This document shows, piece by piece, positions 53,351 through 62,393 of a DNA stretch of 64,000 nt (positions within the stretch are counted from its first letter, which is position 1; each line of letters opens with the position of its first letter). The DNA comes from Kribbella sp. VKM Ac-2569 (GTDB lineage: Bacteria > Actinomycetota > Actinomycetes > Propionibacteriales > Kribbellaceae). A program made the translations under genes and the position numbers. The stretch spans positions 1,426,001-1,490,000 of the forward strand of contig NZ_SGXJ01000001.1 of NCBI RefSeq assembly GCF_004216905.1, written 5' to 3'. Under the pieces are notes generated by a model, which saw only the letters and a list, made by a program, of their open reading frames with translations, ran no database searches and was not told where the DNA came from.

Positions 53351-54637
53351 ATGTTCACCTCACGCGGTGCGAACGCACTCGCCGGCGGCCTGGCCGTCGC
53401 GCTGCTCCTGACCGGCTGCGGCCGGTCCGACACCGGGCCGGCGGCTGCCGCGGCAGGCGCCCCCGTCGACACCAAAGCTGCCGGCGGGACCATCACCGTT
53501 TGGGCGATGGGAACCGAAGGCGAGCTCCTGCCCAAGCTGGCCGATCAGTTCAGCAAGGAGAACCCCGACGCGAAGGTCGAGGTGACAGCGGTTCCCTGGC
53601 AGGACTACGCCAAGAAGGTCCAGACGGCCATTGCCTCGGGCGATACGCCTGACGCCACGATGGTGGGTGCGGTCGACCTCGCCGCGTTCGCATCCACGGG
53701 CGGGCTCGAGAAGGTCCCGTCCGACCTCGTCGACCCCGGCGTCTTCTATCCCGGCGCAGCCGACAGCACCAAGTTCGAAGGCGCGGAATACGGCGTTCCT
53801 TGGTACGTCGAGACGCGTTCGCTGTTCTACCGCAAGGATCTGGCGGAGGCGGCCGGGGTCGCGGCGCCGAAGACCTGGGACGAGTACGGCCCGTTCCTGA
53901 CGGCCCTCCAGAAGCATGGCGCCAAGTGGGGGCTCGCGCTGCCTACCGGAGCACCGTCGACGTGGCAGACCGTCGTGCCGTTCCTGTGGCAGGCCGGCGC
54001 CGAAATCATGAGTTCCGACGGGAAGAAGTTCACCTTCGACACGCCTGAGGCGCGCAAGGGACTGGAGTTCTACCGGCAGTTCATCTCGTCGAAGACCTCG
54101 AATCCGAACGGTCCGGTGAGCCTGGGAGAGATCGAGCCGCAGTTCGTCGCCGGGTCCACCGCAGCCCTCATTTCGGGGCCCTGGGAGGAAGGCCTGCTGA
54201 AGTCCGCCGGTGGCCAGTCCTTCCTCGACGGCAAGGTCGGGATCGCGCCGCTGCCGGCGGGACCGAAGTCCAATGCCAGCTACATCGGCGGCGGCCAGTG
54301 GTCGGTGTTCAAGGACGCCAAGAACCGCGACGGCGCCTGGAAGTTCATCCGGTGGATGGCCACTCCCGAGGTACAGAAGACCTGGTACACCGTCTCCGGT
54401 GACCTGCCGGCCGTCCAGTCCGCGTGGAACGAGGGAAAGCTCGCGACCGACCCGACGCTGGCGGTCTTCCGGACCCAGTTGAAGACGGCGCAGTCCGGGC
54501 CCAACACCACAACCTGGCGCCAGGTCACCGCGGTGCTCGATGCCGAGTTCGAGAAGGTCGCCAAGGGCGTCTCGTCGCCCGAAGCCGCCCTGCAGGAGAT
54601 CCAGAAGCGGGCGGCCGCGATCGGAACGGGACAGTAG
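53351..54637 (+). CDS. CUT1 sugar ABC transporter substrate-binding lipoprotein (glucuronide locus)
   Basis: A 428-residue family-1 binding protein. The signal peptide ends in the lipobox LLTGC with the cysteine near residue 23. The mature part starts ITVWAMGTEGELLPKLADQFSKE and has SGDTPDATMVGAVDLAAF. Start ATG 53351 is the only one giving a complete signal; the frame upstream overlaps the TetR gene. First gene of the operon with two permeases and beta-glucuronidase, so it probably binds glucuronides. The next gene begins after two bases. Confidence 0.9.
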   Translation: MFTSRGANALAGGLAVALLLTGCGRSDTGPAAAAAGAPVDTKAAGGTITVWAMGTEGELLPKLADQFSKENPDAKVEVTAVPWQDYAKKVQTAIASGDTPDATMVGAVDLAAFASTGGLEKVPSDLVDPGVFYPGAADSTKFEGAEYGVPWYVETRSLFYRKDLAEAAGVAAPKTWDEYGPFLTALQKHGAKWGLALPTGAPSTWQTVVPFLWQAGAEIMSSDGKKFTFDTPEARKGLEFYRQFISSKTSNPNGPVSLGEIEPQFVAGSTAALISGPWEEGLLKSAGGQSFLDGKVGIAPLPAGPKSNASYIGGGQWSVFKDAKNRDGAWKFIRWMATPEVQKTWYTVSGDLPAVQSAWNEGKLATDPTLAVFRTQLKTAQSGPNTTTWRQVTAVLDAEFEKVAKGVSSPEAALQEIQKRAAAIGTGQ

Positions 54638-54639
54638 CG

Positions 54640-55518
54640 ATGGGTGCACGCGCACGGCGTACGGCGATCGCTTGGACCTTCTGCGGCCCGTTCATCGCAC
54701 TCTTCGCCACCTTCGGGCTCTGGCCGGTCATCTCGTCGCTGTCGATGAGCGTCACGGACATCACCGCCCGGGACATCCGGACCCCGTTCGGCGTCAACTT
54801 CGTCGGCCTCGCGCACTACACCGCGCTCTTCACCGATCCGACGTTCCTCCGCGCTGTTGTGAACACGCTGTACTTCGTCGCCGTGGGAATCCCCCTGACG
54901 ATGGTCATCGCCCTGGCGATCGCTGTCGCTCTCAATTCCGGGATCCGGCGGGCGAAGGGCTTCTTCCGGGTCGGCTACTTCGCGCCGGTCGTGACCAGCG
55001 TCGTGGCGATCGCTGTGGTGTGGAGGTACCTGTACGAGCCGGACGGAATGATCAACTCGATCCTGGCCGTCGTCGGGATCCACGGGCCGGACTGGCTGAA
55101 CGACCCGAACTGGTCCATGCCCGCCCTGATCCTGATGGCGGTCTGGCGCCACTTCGGCATTCCGATGGTGATCTTCCTGGCCGGCCTGCAGTCCATCCCG
55201 GCGGACCTGCTCGAGGCGGCTCGCGTCGACGGAGCCACTCGCTGGCAGTCCTTTCGCAGTGTCACGCTGCCGCTGCTCAGACCGACGACACTGGTGGTCG
55301 CCGTACTGCTGAGCATCGGCTACCTGCAGTTCTTCGAGGAGCCGTTCGTGATGACGAGCGGTGGACCGCTGGGCAGTACGACGTCGATCAGCTACTACGC
55401 CTACGAGCAGTTCGGCTTCGGCAACTACGGCATGGCCTCTGCTGCGTCGTACGTGCTGGTGGCCGCTATCGGGCTGCTCAGCTTCGTACAGTTCCGCATC
55501 TTCCGAGCGAGGGCATGA
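54640..55518 (+). CDS. CUT1 sugar ABC transporter permease, UgpA/MalF type
   Basis: A 292-residue permease with six spans starting at WTFCGPFIALFATFGLWPVIS. The EAA loop is IPADLLEAARVDGATRWQSFRSVTLPLLRP in outline, near residue 190. ATG 54640 lies two bases after the binding-protein stop and its own stop is one base before the next gene, so translation is coupled throughout. It forms the glucuronide channel with the next permease. Confidence 0.9.
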   Translation: MGARARRTAIAWTFCGPFIALFATFGLWPVISSLSMSVTDITARDIRTPFGVNFVGLAHYTALFTDPTFLRAVVNTLYFVAVGIPLTMVIALAIAVALNSGIRRAKGFFRVGYFAPVVTSVVAIAVVWRYLYEPDGMINSILAVVGIHGPDWLNDPNWSMPALILMAVWRHFGIPMVIFLAGLQSIPADLLEAARVDGATRWQSFRSVTLPLLRPTTLVVAVLLSIGYLQFFEEPFVMTSGGPLGSTTSISYYAYEQFGFGNYGMASAASYVLVAAIGLLSFVQFRIFRARA

Positions 55519-55519
55519 G

Positions 55520-56395
55520 ATGACCGCCACGACCGTGAGTACCGTTGCGTCCGCCTCCGGCGTCAAAGCCGCCACGCGCCTCCGGCCCGCCCGCATCCTG
55601 CTGTACGGCGCCCTCGCACTGGGCCTCGTCGCGACGCTGGCCCCGTTCGCGTGGATGTTCCTGGGGTCGATCAAGCCGACCGGCGAGATCGTCGCGAACC
55701 CGAGCGTCTGGCTGCCCCGCTCCCCGACGTTCGGAAACTTCCAGCAGCTGCTGTCGAAGCAGAACTTCGCGCTCTACTTCTTCAACAGCACGCTCGTCGC
55801 CGTGACCTGTGTCGCGGGGAACCTGCTCTTCAGCTCGATGGCCGGGTACGCGTTCGCGAAGCTGGAGTTCGCCGGAAAGCGGCTCCTGTTCGGCCTCGTC
55901 CTCGCGATGCTGATCATCCCTGGCGTCACCACCTTCGTGCCGCTCTTCGTGCTGGTCAGCAATCTAGGGCTGAGCAACTCCTACCTCGGGTTGATCCTGC
56001 CCTTCGTCGTGACACCACTCGGTGTGTTTCTCATGCGCCAGTTCATCAACGACGTACCGGATTCACTCGTCGAAGCTGCCCGCCTGGACGGTGCGGGTGA
56101 TGCGCGGATCTTTCTCAGGGTCGTCCTTCCGCTCTGCCGGCCGCCACTGGCGACCCTGGCGATCCTGACCTTCCTGGCCCAGTGGAACAACTTCCTCTGG
56201 CCGCTGGTGATCGCGCAAACTGAAGATCACTACACGCTGCCGGTCGCGCTCGCGCTGTTCTCGGTCGGTGCCAACGGCACCAACTACGGTCTGCTGCTGT
56301 CCGGCGCCGTCACCGTCGTCACCCCCATCGTGCTGCTGTTCCTCGTCCTTCAGAAGCAGTTCATCCAGGGCATCGCCAATACCGGCCTGAAATAA
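55520..56395 (+). CDS. CUT1 sugar ABC transporter permease, UgpE/MalG type
   Basis: A 291-residue permease: basic N-terminus, six spans from ILLYGALALGLVATLAPFAW, EAA loop VPDSLVEAARLDGAGDARIFLRVVLPLCRP in outline near residue 185, and the usual C-terminal end KQFIQGIANTGLK. ATG 55520 follows the stop of the previous gene by one base. Thirteen bases separate it from the beta-glucuronidase gene. Confidence 0.92.
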   Translation: MTATTVSTVASASGVKAATRLRPARILLYGALALGLVATLAPFAWMFLGSIKPTGEIVANPSVWLPRSPTFGNFQQLLSKQNFALYFFNSTLVAVTCVAGNLLFSSMAGYAFAKLEFAGKRLLFGLVLAMLIIPGVTTFVPLFVLVSNLGLSNSYLGLILPFVVTPLGVFLMRQFINDVPDSLVEAARLDGAGDARIFLRVVLPLCRPPLATLAILTFLAQWNNFLWPLVIAQTEDHYTLPVALALFSVGANGTNYGLLLSGAVTVVTPIVLLFLVLQKQFIQGIANTGLK

Positions 56396-56408
56396 GGAGA
56401 ATCCGAAG

Positions 56409-58193
56409 ATGCTTCGTCCGCAGGACGGACCTACCCGCGAACGACGCTCTCTGGCCGGCTTGTGGAGGTTCAGGCTGGATGCCGAGGGCGCCGGCCGCAC
56501 CCAGGCGTGGTGGCGCACGCCGCTCGCGAACGCAATGGACCTCCCGGTGCCCGCCAGCTACAACGACATCTACCCCGACACGGCAATCCGCGACCATGTC
56601 GGCGACGTCTGGTATCAGACCAGCGTGTGGGTGCCCACAGGCTGGGCGGAGCAGCGGATCGTACTGCGCTTCGACGCCGCAACCCACCGCGCGACCGTCT
56701 GGGTCAACGACGCCGAGGTCGTCCAGCACGAAGGCGGCTACACCCCTTTCGAAGCCGACGTCACCGCACACCTGCGACCCGGAACCGAGAACCGCCTGAC
56801 GGTCCTGATCAACAACGAGCTGAGCTGGACGACGATCCCGCCGGGCACCATCGAGACGCGTCCCGATGGCCGCCGGGTGCAGCGCTACCTCCACGACTTC
56901 TTCAACTACGCGGGACTCCACCGGCCGGTCTGGCTCTACACCACACCGCGGGCGCACATCAGCGATCTCACCGTGACTACCGCGTTCGACGACACCACGG
57001 GGATCATCGACTATCTGGCGGACATCACCGGCGAAGGGGCGCTCCGCGTCGTACTGCGCGATGCATCAGGTAACGAAGTGGCTGCAGCCGACGGTGCGGC
57101 GGGTGCGTTGCGCGTGCCCGACGTACATCCCTGGGCGCCCGGCGACGGCTATCTCTACGAACTCGAGGCCTCGCTCCTCGGTAGGTCCGGGAACGTCATC
57201 GACAGCTATCGGCAAGCGGTCGGCGTACGCACGATCGAAGTACGCGGACAGCAGTTCCTGATCAACGGAAATCCCTTCTACTTCAAGGGTTTCGGTAAAC
57301 ACGAGGACGCGGCGGTGCGCGGTAAGGGGCACGACGACGTACTCATGCTGCACGACTTCGCATTGCTCGACTGGATCGGCGCGAACTCGATCCGCACCTG
57401 CCACTACCCACACGCCGAAGAGGTCCTCGACTACGCCGACCGGCACGGCGTGGTCGTCATCGGCGAGACTCCGGCCGTCGGCCTCAACCGCAACATCGGC
57501 GGAGGTGTCTTCGGCTCCGGAAAACGAGTGCCGACGTTTTCCGCGGACGCAGTCGGCGACGATGCTCAACGCGCCCACCTCCAGGCGATCCAAGAACTGG
57601 TAGCCCGCGACAAGAACCACCCCAGCGTGGTGATGTGGTGCCTGGCCAACGAACCCGACCACGTCCAGCCAGAAGCACGCGACTACTTCGCACCACTCGC
57701 CGCGGAAGCCCGGCGGCTCGACCCCACGCGGCCCGTCGCCTACGCCAACGCGCTCCTCGCTCCGCCGAAAGAGTGCGTGATCACCGACCTGTTCGACGTC
57801 ATCCTGCTCAACCGCTATTACGGCTGGTACTTCGGCACCGGCGACCTCGAATCAGCCGAGACCGAACTGGAAGCCGAACTCCGCGACTGGGCCAAGCTGC
57901 ACGACAAGCCCATCATCATCTCCGAGTACGGCGCCGACACCTACCCGGGCCTGCGCAACACCCTGCCCACTCCATGGACCGAGGAATACCAGACCGAACT
58001 GCTCGACGTGTACCACCGCGTCTTCGACCGGATCGACGCGGTAGTGGGCGAACAGGTCTGGACCTTCGCCGACTTCGCCACGGTCCCCGGCATCTTCCGC
58101 GTCGACGGCAACAAGAAAGGCATCTTCACCCGCGACCGCCGACCCAAGACCGCTGCCTTCCACCTCCGCACCCGCTGGCGCAAAGACCAATGA
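56409..58193 (+). CDS. uidA: GH2 beta-glucuronidase
   Basis: A 594-residue GH2 enzyme: sugar-binding jelly roll, Ig-like domain, TIM barrel. The residues of E. coli UidA are conserved at a constant offset of two: acid/base E415 in LANEPD, nucleophile E506 in IISEYGAD, and the carboxylate-reading N568/K570 pair in DGNKKGIF. The NK pair separates true glucuronidases from beta-galactosidases. No signal peptide, so it cleaves glucuronides after import. Start ATG 56409 follows AAGGAG. Last gene of the operon; no uronate isomerase or other downstream enzymes are in the window. Confidence 0.95.
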   Translation: MLRPQDGPTRERRSLAGLWRFRLDAEGAGRTQAWWRTPLANAMDLPVPASYNDIYPDTAIRDHVGDVWYQTSVWVPTGWAEQRIVLRFDAATHRATVWVNDAEVVQHEGGYTPFEADVTAHLRPGTENRLTVLINNELSWTTIPPGTIETRPDGRRVQRYLHDFFNYAGLHRPVWLYTTPRAHISDLTVTTAFDDTTGIIDYLADITGEGALRVVLRDASGNEVAAADGAAGALRVPDVHPWAPGDGYLYELEASLLGRSGNVIDSYRQAVGVRTIEVRGQQFLINGNPFYFKGFGKHEDAAVRGKGHDDVLMLHDFALLDWIGANSIRTCHYPHAEEVLDYADRHGVVVIGETPAVGLNRNIGGGVFGSGKRVPTFSADAVGDDAQRAHLQAIQELVARDKNHPSVVMWCLANEPDHVQPEARDYFAPLAAEARRLDPTRPVAYANALLAPPKECVITDLFDVILLNRYYGWYFGTGDLESAETELEAELRDWAKLHDKPIIISEYGADTYPGLRNTLPTPWTEEYQTELLDVYHRVFDRIDAVVGEQVWTFADFATVPGIFRVDGNKKGIFTRDRRPKTAAFHLRTRWRKDQ

Positions 58194-58242
58194 AGCCCGC
58201 CGGCCTCGCGGCTCGTGCGTACGCACTACACGTAGGACACGC

Positions 58243-59697
58243 CTACCTCGGTGGCTGGAAGCCGATCGTCTGCTCGAGCAGTTCGGCCAGCCGCAGCGGG
58301 GTGCGGTCCTCGAACATCGGACCGATGAGCTGCACTCCCACCGGTAGACCGTCGGACGACAGGCCCGCTGGTACGGCGGTGGCGGGCAGGCCGGGCATGG
58401 TGGCCAGACCGGCCCAGACAAGCTGGTCGAAGAACGGGTACTCGACGCCGTCGATGTCGATCCGGCGTGCCAACAGATCAGGGTCGTGGTCGTGCGGGAA
58501 CGCGGGAGTCGGCGTGATCGGGCACACCACGGCGTCGAACTCGGCGAAGAGCTGCCGCCAGCCGTGACGGTGGAGCTCGCGGCGGTTGTTCGCCTCCATC
58601 CAGTCGCGGTGGCTGAACACCATCCCTCGCAACCGCGCCGCATCGAGACTGTGGTCGTCCGCGCTCAATCCGGCGGCGCGGGTCCGTAGCTGCTCATATG
58701 CATCGACGGGAAAGCGCGCAACGGAGCCCGAGAACAGCAACTGCGTGTAGAGCGTCGCGGCTTCGGCCAGGTCGGGTAGCAGCGGAGTGTGCCGTTCGAC
58801 GTGGGCGCCGCCGGCGACAAGTGCTTCAGCCACCCGGTTCACGCCCGCCCGCACAGCGGACCCGGTCGGGATGAGCGGATGCTCGTCGAGGACCAGGACC
58901 CGGAAGTCGCTCAGCCGCTCGTGGCGGGCGGGCGGCAGCGTCACGTCGTACGCCACGCCAAGCGTCAGCGGGTCCGGCCCGGCCATGACGTCGAGCAGGA
59001 GCGAGAGGTCGCGGGCGGTGCGCGCCATCGGACCGACGACGGCGAGGTCGAGGTCAACTGGCAATGCCGGCGCGTCCGGCGGCACCATCCCGCGGGCGGC
59101 CACCAGACCGAGTGTCGGCTTGTGCGCGTAGACACCGCAGAAATGCGCGGGGGTGCGCAGCGAGCCGCCGATATCGGAGCCGATGGACAACGCGCCGAAT
59201 CCGGACGCCAGCGCCGCCGCCGATCCGCCGGAGGAGCCGCCCGACGTACGAGCGTGATCCCACGGGTTGTTCGTCGTACCGTAGATCTCGTTGAAGCTCT
59301 GCAGATCCTGCAGCCCCAAGGGCACATTGGTCTTACCGAGCACCACCGCGCCGGCGGCCCGCAGCCGCGACACCTGTACCGCGTCCTCGGCCGGCACATA
59401 GTCCCGGTACTGCGGCATGCCCCAAGTCGTGGGCAGCCCGGCGACGTCGTACGACTCCTTGACCGTCACCGGAATACCGAGCAGCGGCCGGTCCTCGCCG
59501 CGGGCGCGCGCCTGGTCGGCACCGCGCGCGGCGGCCCGCGCACGGTCGTAGTCCGGCACGCAGATCGCGTTGATCGCCTTGTCGTCCCGCTCGATACGGG
59601 CGATCGCCTCGTCGGTCAGTTCCACCGAGGTCACCGCACCGGCACGCAACGCGACCGCGAGCTCTTCGGCCGTCCGAAACTCTCTCTCCATGAACAT
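58243..59697 (-). CDS. Amidase signature-family protein
   Basis: A 484-residue amidase with the complete Ser-cisSer-Lys triad: K80 in PVTVKES, S155 in TSGGSSGGSAA and S179 in GSDIGGSLR; the spacing of 75 and 24 residues is the same as in characterised amidases. The substrate loop region ends with the usual PVGVQLIG near residue 455. It hydrolyses an amide of unknown identity; no GatB or GatC gene is nearby, so it is not the tRNA amidotransferase. ATG 59697 is used, with an ATG two codons later as an alternative. Single gene. Confidence 0.9.
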   Translation of the reverse strand: MFMEREFRTAEELAVALRAGAVTSVELTDEAIARIERDDKAINAICVPDYDRARAAARGADQARARGEDRPLLGIPVTVKESYDVAGLPTTWGMPQYRDYVPAEDAVQVSRLRAAGAVVLGKTNVPLGLQDLQSFNEIYGTTNNPWDHARTSGGSSGGSAAALASGFGALSIGSDIGGSLRTPAHFCGVYAHKPTLGLVAARGMVPPDAPALPVDLDLAVVGPMARTARDLSLLLDVMAGPDPLTLGVAYDVTLPPARHERLSDFRVLVLDEHPLIPTGSAVRAGVNRVAEALVAGGAHVERHTPLLPDLAEAATLYTQLLFSGSVARFPVDAYEQLRTRAAGLSADDHSLDAARLRGMVFSHRDWMEANNRRELHRHGWRQLFAEFDAVVCPITPTPAFPHDHDPDLLARRIDIDGVEYPFFDQLVWAGLATMPGLPATAVPAGLSSDGLPVGVQLIGPMFEDRTPLRLAELLEQTIGFQPPR

Positions 59698-59813
59698 GAA
59701 TCGGACGTTATCGACCTACCTCAGAGGCCATAAAATCCCGATTTGCACCAGAGGGGGTGGCTGCATATGCCCGGGTACTTGGTGATCACCACAACGGGCG
59801 AAAGGACAATGAG

Positions 59814-60371
59814 ATGGCCAGCGACGTAGTCGATCTGATCATGCAGGACCACCGCGAGGTCGAGCGACTGTTCGACGAACTCAAGGACAGCCCCGAGAAG
59901 CGTCCGAACCTGCTGCCGGTGCTGACCACGTTGCTCACCGCCCACAGCCGCGCCGAAGAGGCAGAGGTCTACCCGGTCGCGGCCGCCGAGGCAGGCGAGA
60001 AGGAAGAGGTCTCGCACAGTCAGCAGGAGCACATCGAGGCCGACCAGTTGCTGGCGAAACTCGCCGCGACCGATCCGGCATCGGCCAAGTTCGACACGGT
60101 TCTGCAGAACCTGATCGACGCGGTGTCGCACCATGTCGAGGAGGAAGAGACCAAGGTCCTGCCCGGGATGCGGTCCAACCTGTCCGACGAACGCCGTACC
60201 CAGCTCGGTGAAGCCTTCGTTGCCAGCCGCAAACAACACCTCGGCGAACAGCCCGGCGACATGACCCGTGACCAACTCGCCCAGCAAGCCGGAAACGCCG
60301 GCATCTCCGGCACCTCAGGCCTCAGCAAGGACCAACTCCAGAAAAAGGTCCAAAAAGAAGCCGAAAGCTGA
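59814..60371 (+). CDS. Hemerythrin HHE-domain protein
   Basis: A 185-residue protein with a four-helix hemerythrin-like domain. Candidate iron ligands: H13 in MQDHREVERLF, H and E in HSRAEEAEVYP near residue 45, H in SQQEHIEADQLL near 72, and HHVEEEETKVLP near 105. A C-terminal tail (MTRDQLAQQAGNAGISGTSGLSK) resembles a Rho-N/SAP-like mini-repeat. Likely oxygen, NO or stress sensing or iron storage. Start ATG 59814 has AAAGGA seven bases upstream. Single gene, divergent from the amidase. Confidence 0.88.
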   Translation: MASDVVDLIMQDHREVERLFDELKDSPEKRPNLLPVLTTLLTAHSRAEEAEVYPVAAAEAGEKEEVSHSQQEHIEADQLLAKLAATDPASAKFDTVLQNLIDAVSHHVEEEETKVLPGMRSNLSDERRTQLGEAFVASRKQHLGEQPGDMTRDQLAQQAGNAGISGTSGLSKDQLQKKVQKEAES

Positions 60372-60398
60372 CCGTCGGCGCTGCGGGGGCAATGAGCT

Positions 60399-61142
60399 CT
60401 AGCTGAGTTCTGAGCGGGCCAGGCGGAGGAAAGCTTTGAGGCCGGCTATTACCTCCTGGTTGTCGGTGAGGCGGGTCAGGGAGTGTTCGAACTGGCGGGC
60501 GTGAGCGTCCACCTTGGCGTGCAAGGCTCTGTCTCGGGCGGCGGCGTTGGCGTCGGCGGTGGCTAGCCCTTGCTCCAGGTGAGTGAGGCGGCGGCCTTGA
60601 TCGTGTGATTCGTCATGCAGGGTCTCGAGGTCGGCCTTCATGGTGTCCAGGCGGCGGAGCGTTTCGATCAGGTCGTCGCGGGGGTGCTTGATGTCCTGCA
60701 GCATGGTGGTCATCCGGTCGCGCAGGTAGCTGAAGTAGGCGCCTGCCGGCCGGAAGAACGTGCTGATCAAATAGAGGCCGGCCAGGTAGTAGCCGATCGC
60801 GCCGTCGGACAGATAGGTGATCAAGGCAACGAGTGCCGCGGACACCAGATGGGACCCGACCGCGAACCAGCGCATGCGAGAGGCGATGCGTCGTGCCTCT
60901 GGTTCCCGCTCAGCCGGTACGTCGATGCCGCGGTCACGGCTCGTCCGGATCTCATGAATCAGTGCGTGCGCCTGAAAGTAGAGGTTCCACGGCACAGTCA
61001 GCAGCAGAATCAACCAGAGCAGACACAGCACACCAAGGAACAACGACAGGATCTCCTGGAGCGGCACATCGGCGATCGCAACCAGCACGATGGCGACAAT
61101 CGTGACGACCACAGCCCCGCAGAACACCCAGATCTTCGACAT
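60399..61142 (-). CDS. Membrane protein with C-terminal coiled coil, unknown function
   Basis: A 247-residue protein that I do not recognise. Residues 5-55 hold two hydrophobic spans (IWVFCGAVVVTIVAIVLVAIA and FLGVLCLLWLILLLTVPW), and two more lie at about 95-135. The C-terminal 100 residues are charged and heptad-like (LIETLRRLDTMKADLETLHDE onward), suggesting a cytoplasmic coiled coil. Start ATG 61142; the frame opens at 61169. Convergent with the hemerythrin-like gene. No partner or pathway can be suggested. Confidence 0.7.
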   Translation of the reverse strand: MSKIWVFCGAVVVTIVAIVLVAIADVPLQEILSLFLGVLCLLWLILLLTVPWNLYFQAHALIHEIRTSRDRGIDVPAEREPEARRIASRMRWFAVGSHLVSAALVALITYLSDGAIGYYLAGLYLISTFFRPAGAYFSYLRDRMTTMLQDIKHPRDDLIETLRRLDTMKADLETLHDESHDQGRRLTHLEQGLATADANAAARDRALHAKVDAHARQFEHSLTRLTDNQEVIAGLKAFLRLARSELS

Positions 61143-61223
61143 ACCCAGCAGACTGCCCGACCCCACCACCCCCGAAATCGGTACAACTACTCAGCCAGGC
61201 CGGACGCAACTGGACCGAGACAG

Positions 61224-61457
61224 CTACCGACGGACCGCCTTGTACTCCACAGCCGGCTCACCCGTCCGGGGATTGCGCTTGTCGGCGCTCGGACGGGTTT
61301 CGTACCACCCTCGTTCGAGTCCCTCCACAAGACAGGCGCGCACCAGGTTCCCCGACAAGCCGACCAGGCGGCATGCGGCCCCGACGTTGGCGTAGTCGCC
61401 GTACCCCAGGAGTCTGCTGTGCACTTCCTCGATCCGCGCTTCCGAAGGTTGATACAT
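61224..61457 (-). CDS. Small hypothetical protein
   Basis: A 77-residue protein beginning MYQPSEARIEEVHSRLLGYG, preceded by GGAGG eight bases upstream. A GTG at 61472 would add five residues. The sequence ACRLVGLSGNLVRACLVEGLERGWYE looks helical and could be a small helix-turn-helix-like domain, but I cannot assign a family. The C-terminus is basic. Lone gene between divergent and same-strand neighbours. Confidence 0.5.
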   Translation of the reverse strand: MYQPSEARIEEVHSRLLGYGDYANVGAACRLVGLSGNLVRACLVEGLERGWYETRPSADKRNPRTGEPAVEYKAVRR

Positions 61458-61587
61458 CTCGCGCACCTCCACCTTCCGCCTGTCACCCCAGACGACGACG
61501 TCCAGCCTCGGTCCAGCCTATCCGCAACGTCGCTGGTCGAACTGGGCATGCCGGAAGAAAGCCGTGGGCTGCGGGGTTGGGGCTCGT

Positions 61588-62358
61588 ATGAGCACACTTG
61601 TCGACCGCGTTGTCGCGGCGTTGCGGGCCAACCATGACGACCTTGCTGCACTGGTGCCGACCTTGTCCGATCAACAGCTGAGGGGCCGCAGTGGGGCGGC
61701 GGAGTGGACCGTCGCTCAGGCGCTCTCGCACCTCGGAAGCGGTGCTGAGATCTCCCGCAAGCCGATCGCGATCGCGGCAGGCGAGCACGTCGAGGCTGAG
61801 GACAACCAGTCGATCTGGGCCCGCTGGAACGCCGCGTCCCCGGCCGACCAGGCGGCCGGGTTCATCAAACACAACGCCGCGTACCTCGACACGGTCGACG
61901 GGCTCAGCGCCGAGCAGCGCGATCTCCAGATCGACATGGGCATCCTGCCCCAGCCGGTGCCGCTGGTGGTGGCGCTCGGCCTGCGGCTCAACGAGGTCGC
62001 CAGCCATTCCTGGGACGTACGCGTCGGAGTCGACCCGTCGGCAACCTTGGATCCGGACTCGGCCGAGCTGCTGATCGATCTCTTCGCCGGGCCGCTAGGT
62101 TTCCTTCTGGGTTTCTCGAGCAAGGCCGACCAGCTCGAGCAGGAAGTCCGCCTGGCGATCCCAGGCGGCAGCATCGAGATCACCGACGCGGTCACCGTGG
62201 CCGACGCGGTCGACGACCCGACAGCCACCTTCGAGGGTCCGGCAGAGGCCGTAGTGCGGCTACTGACCGGACGGCTCGGCGCCGAGCACGCCGCGGGTGT
62301 GACCGTGACCGGCAACGTCACGCTGGACGAGCTCCGGCAGGTCTTCCCCGGCTACTAG
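61588..62358 (+). CDS. MDMPI-fold (maleylpyruvate isomerase/mycothiol-dependent) protein
   Basis: A 256-residue DinB-like four-helix protein of the mycothiol-dependent maleylpyruvate isomerase family. The N-terminal domain has VPTLSDQQLRGRSGAAEWTVAQALSHLGSGAE with the first metal histidine near residue 48, and a second in LNEVASHSWDVRVG near 140. The C-terminal MDMPI_C domain holds DAVTVADAVDDPTATFEGPAEAVVRLLTGR in outline. The family supports an actinomycete with mycothiol; the real substrate is unknown. Start ATG 61588; a start at 61564 would add eight residues. Single gene. Confidence 0.85.
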   Translation: MSTLVDRVVAALRANHDDLAALVPTLSDQQLRGRSGAAEWTVAQALSHLGSGAEISRKPIAIAAGEHVEAEDNQSIWARWNAASPADQAAGFIKHNAAYLDTVDGLSAEQRDLQIDMGILPQPVPLVVALGLRLNEVASHSWDVRVGVDPSATLDPDSAELLIDLFAGPLGFLLGFSSKADQLEQEVRLAIPGGSIEITDAVTVADAVDDPTATFEGPAEAVVRLLTGRLGAEHAAGVTVTGNVTLDELRQVFPGY

Positions 62359-62393
62359 CCACCAGCCGGTGACGGCACCTGCCGGCGGGATCG

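Noticed and set aside
58215..58226. GTGCGTACGCAC palindrome between convergent uidA and amidase genes
   Set aside because: It has no loop and no T-run, so it is not convincing as a terminator; a chance palindrome is likely in GC-rich DNA.
62368..62379. GGTGACGGCACC hairpin between convergent genes
   Set aside because: The stem is only four base pairs with no T-run; too weak to call a terminator.
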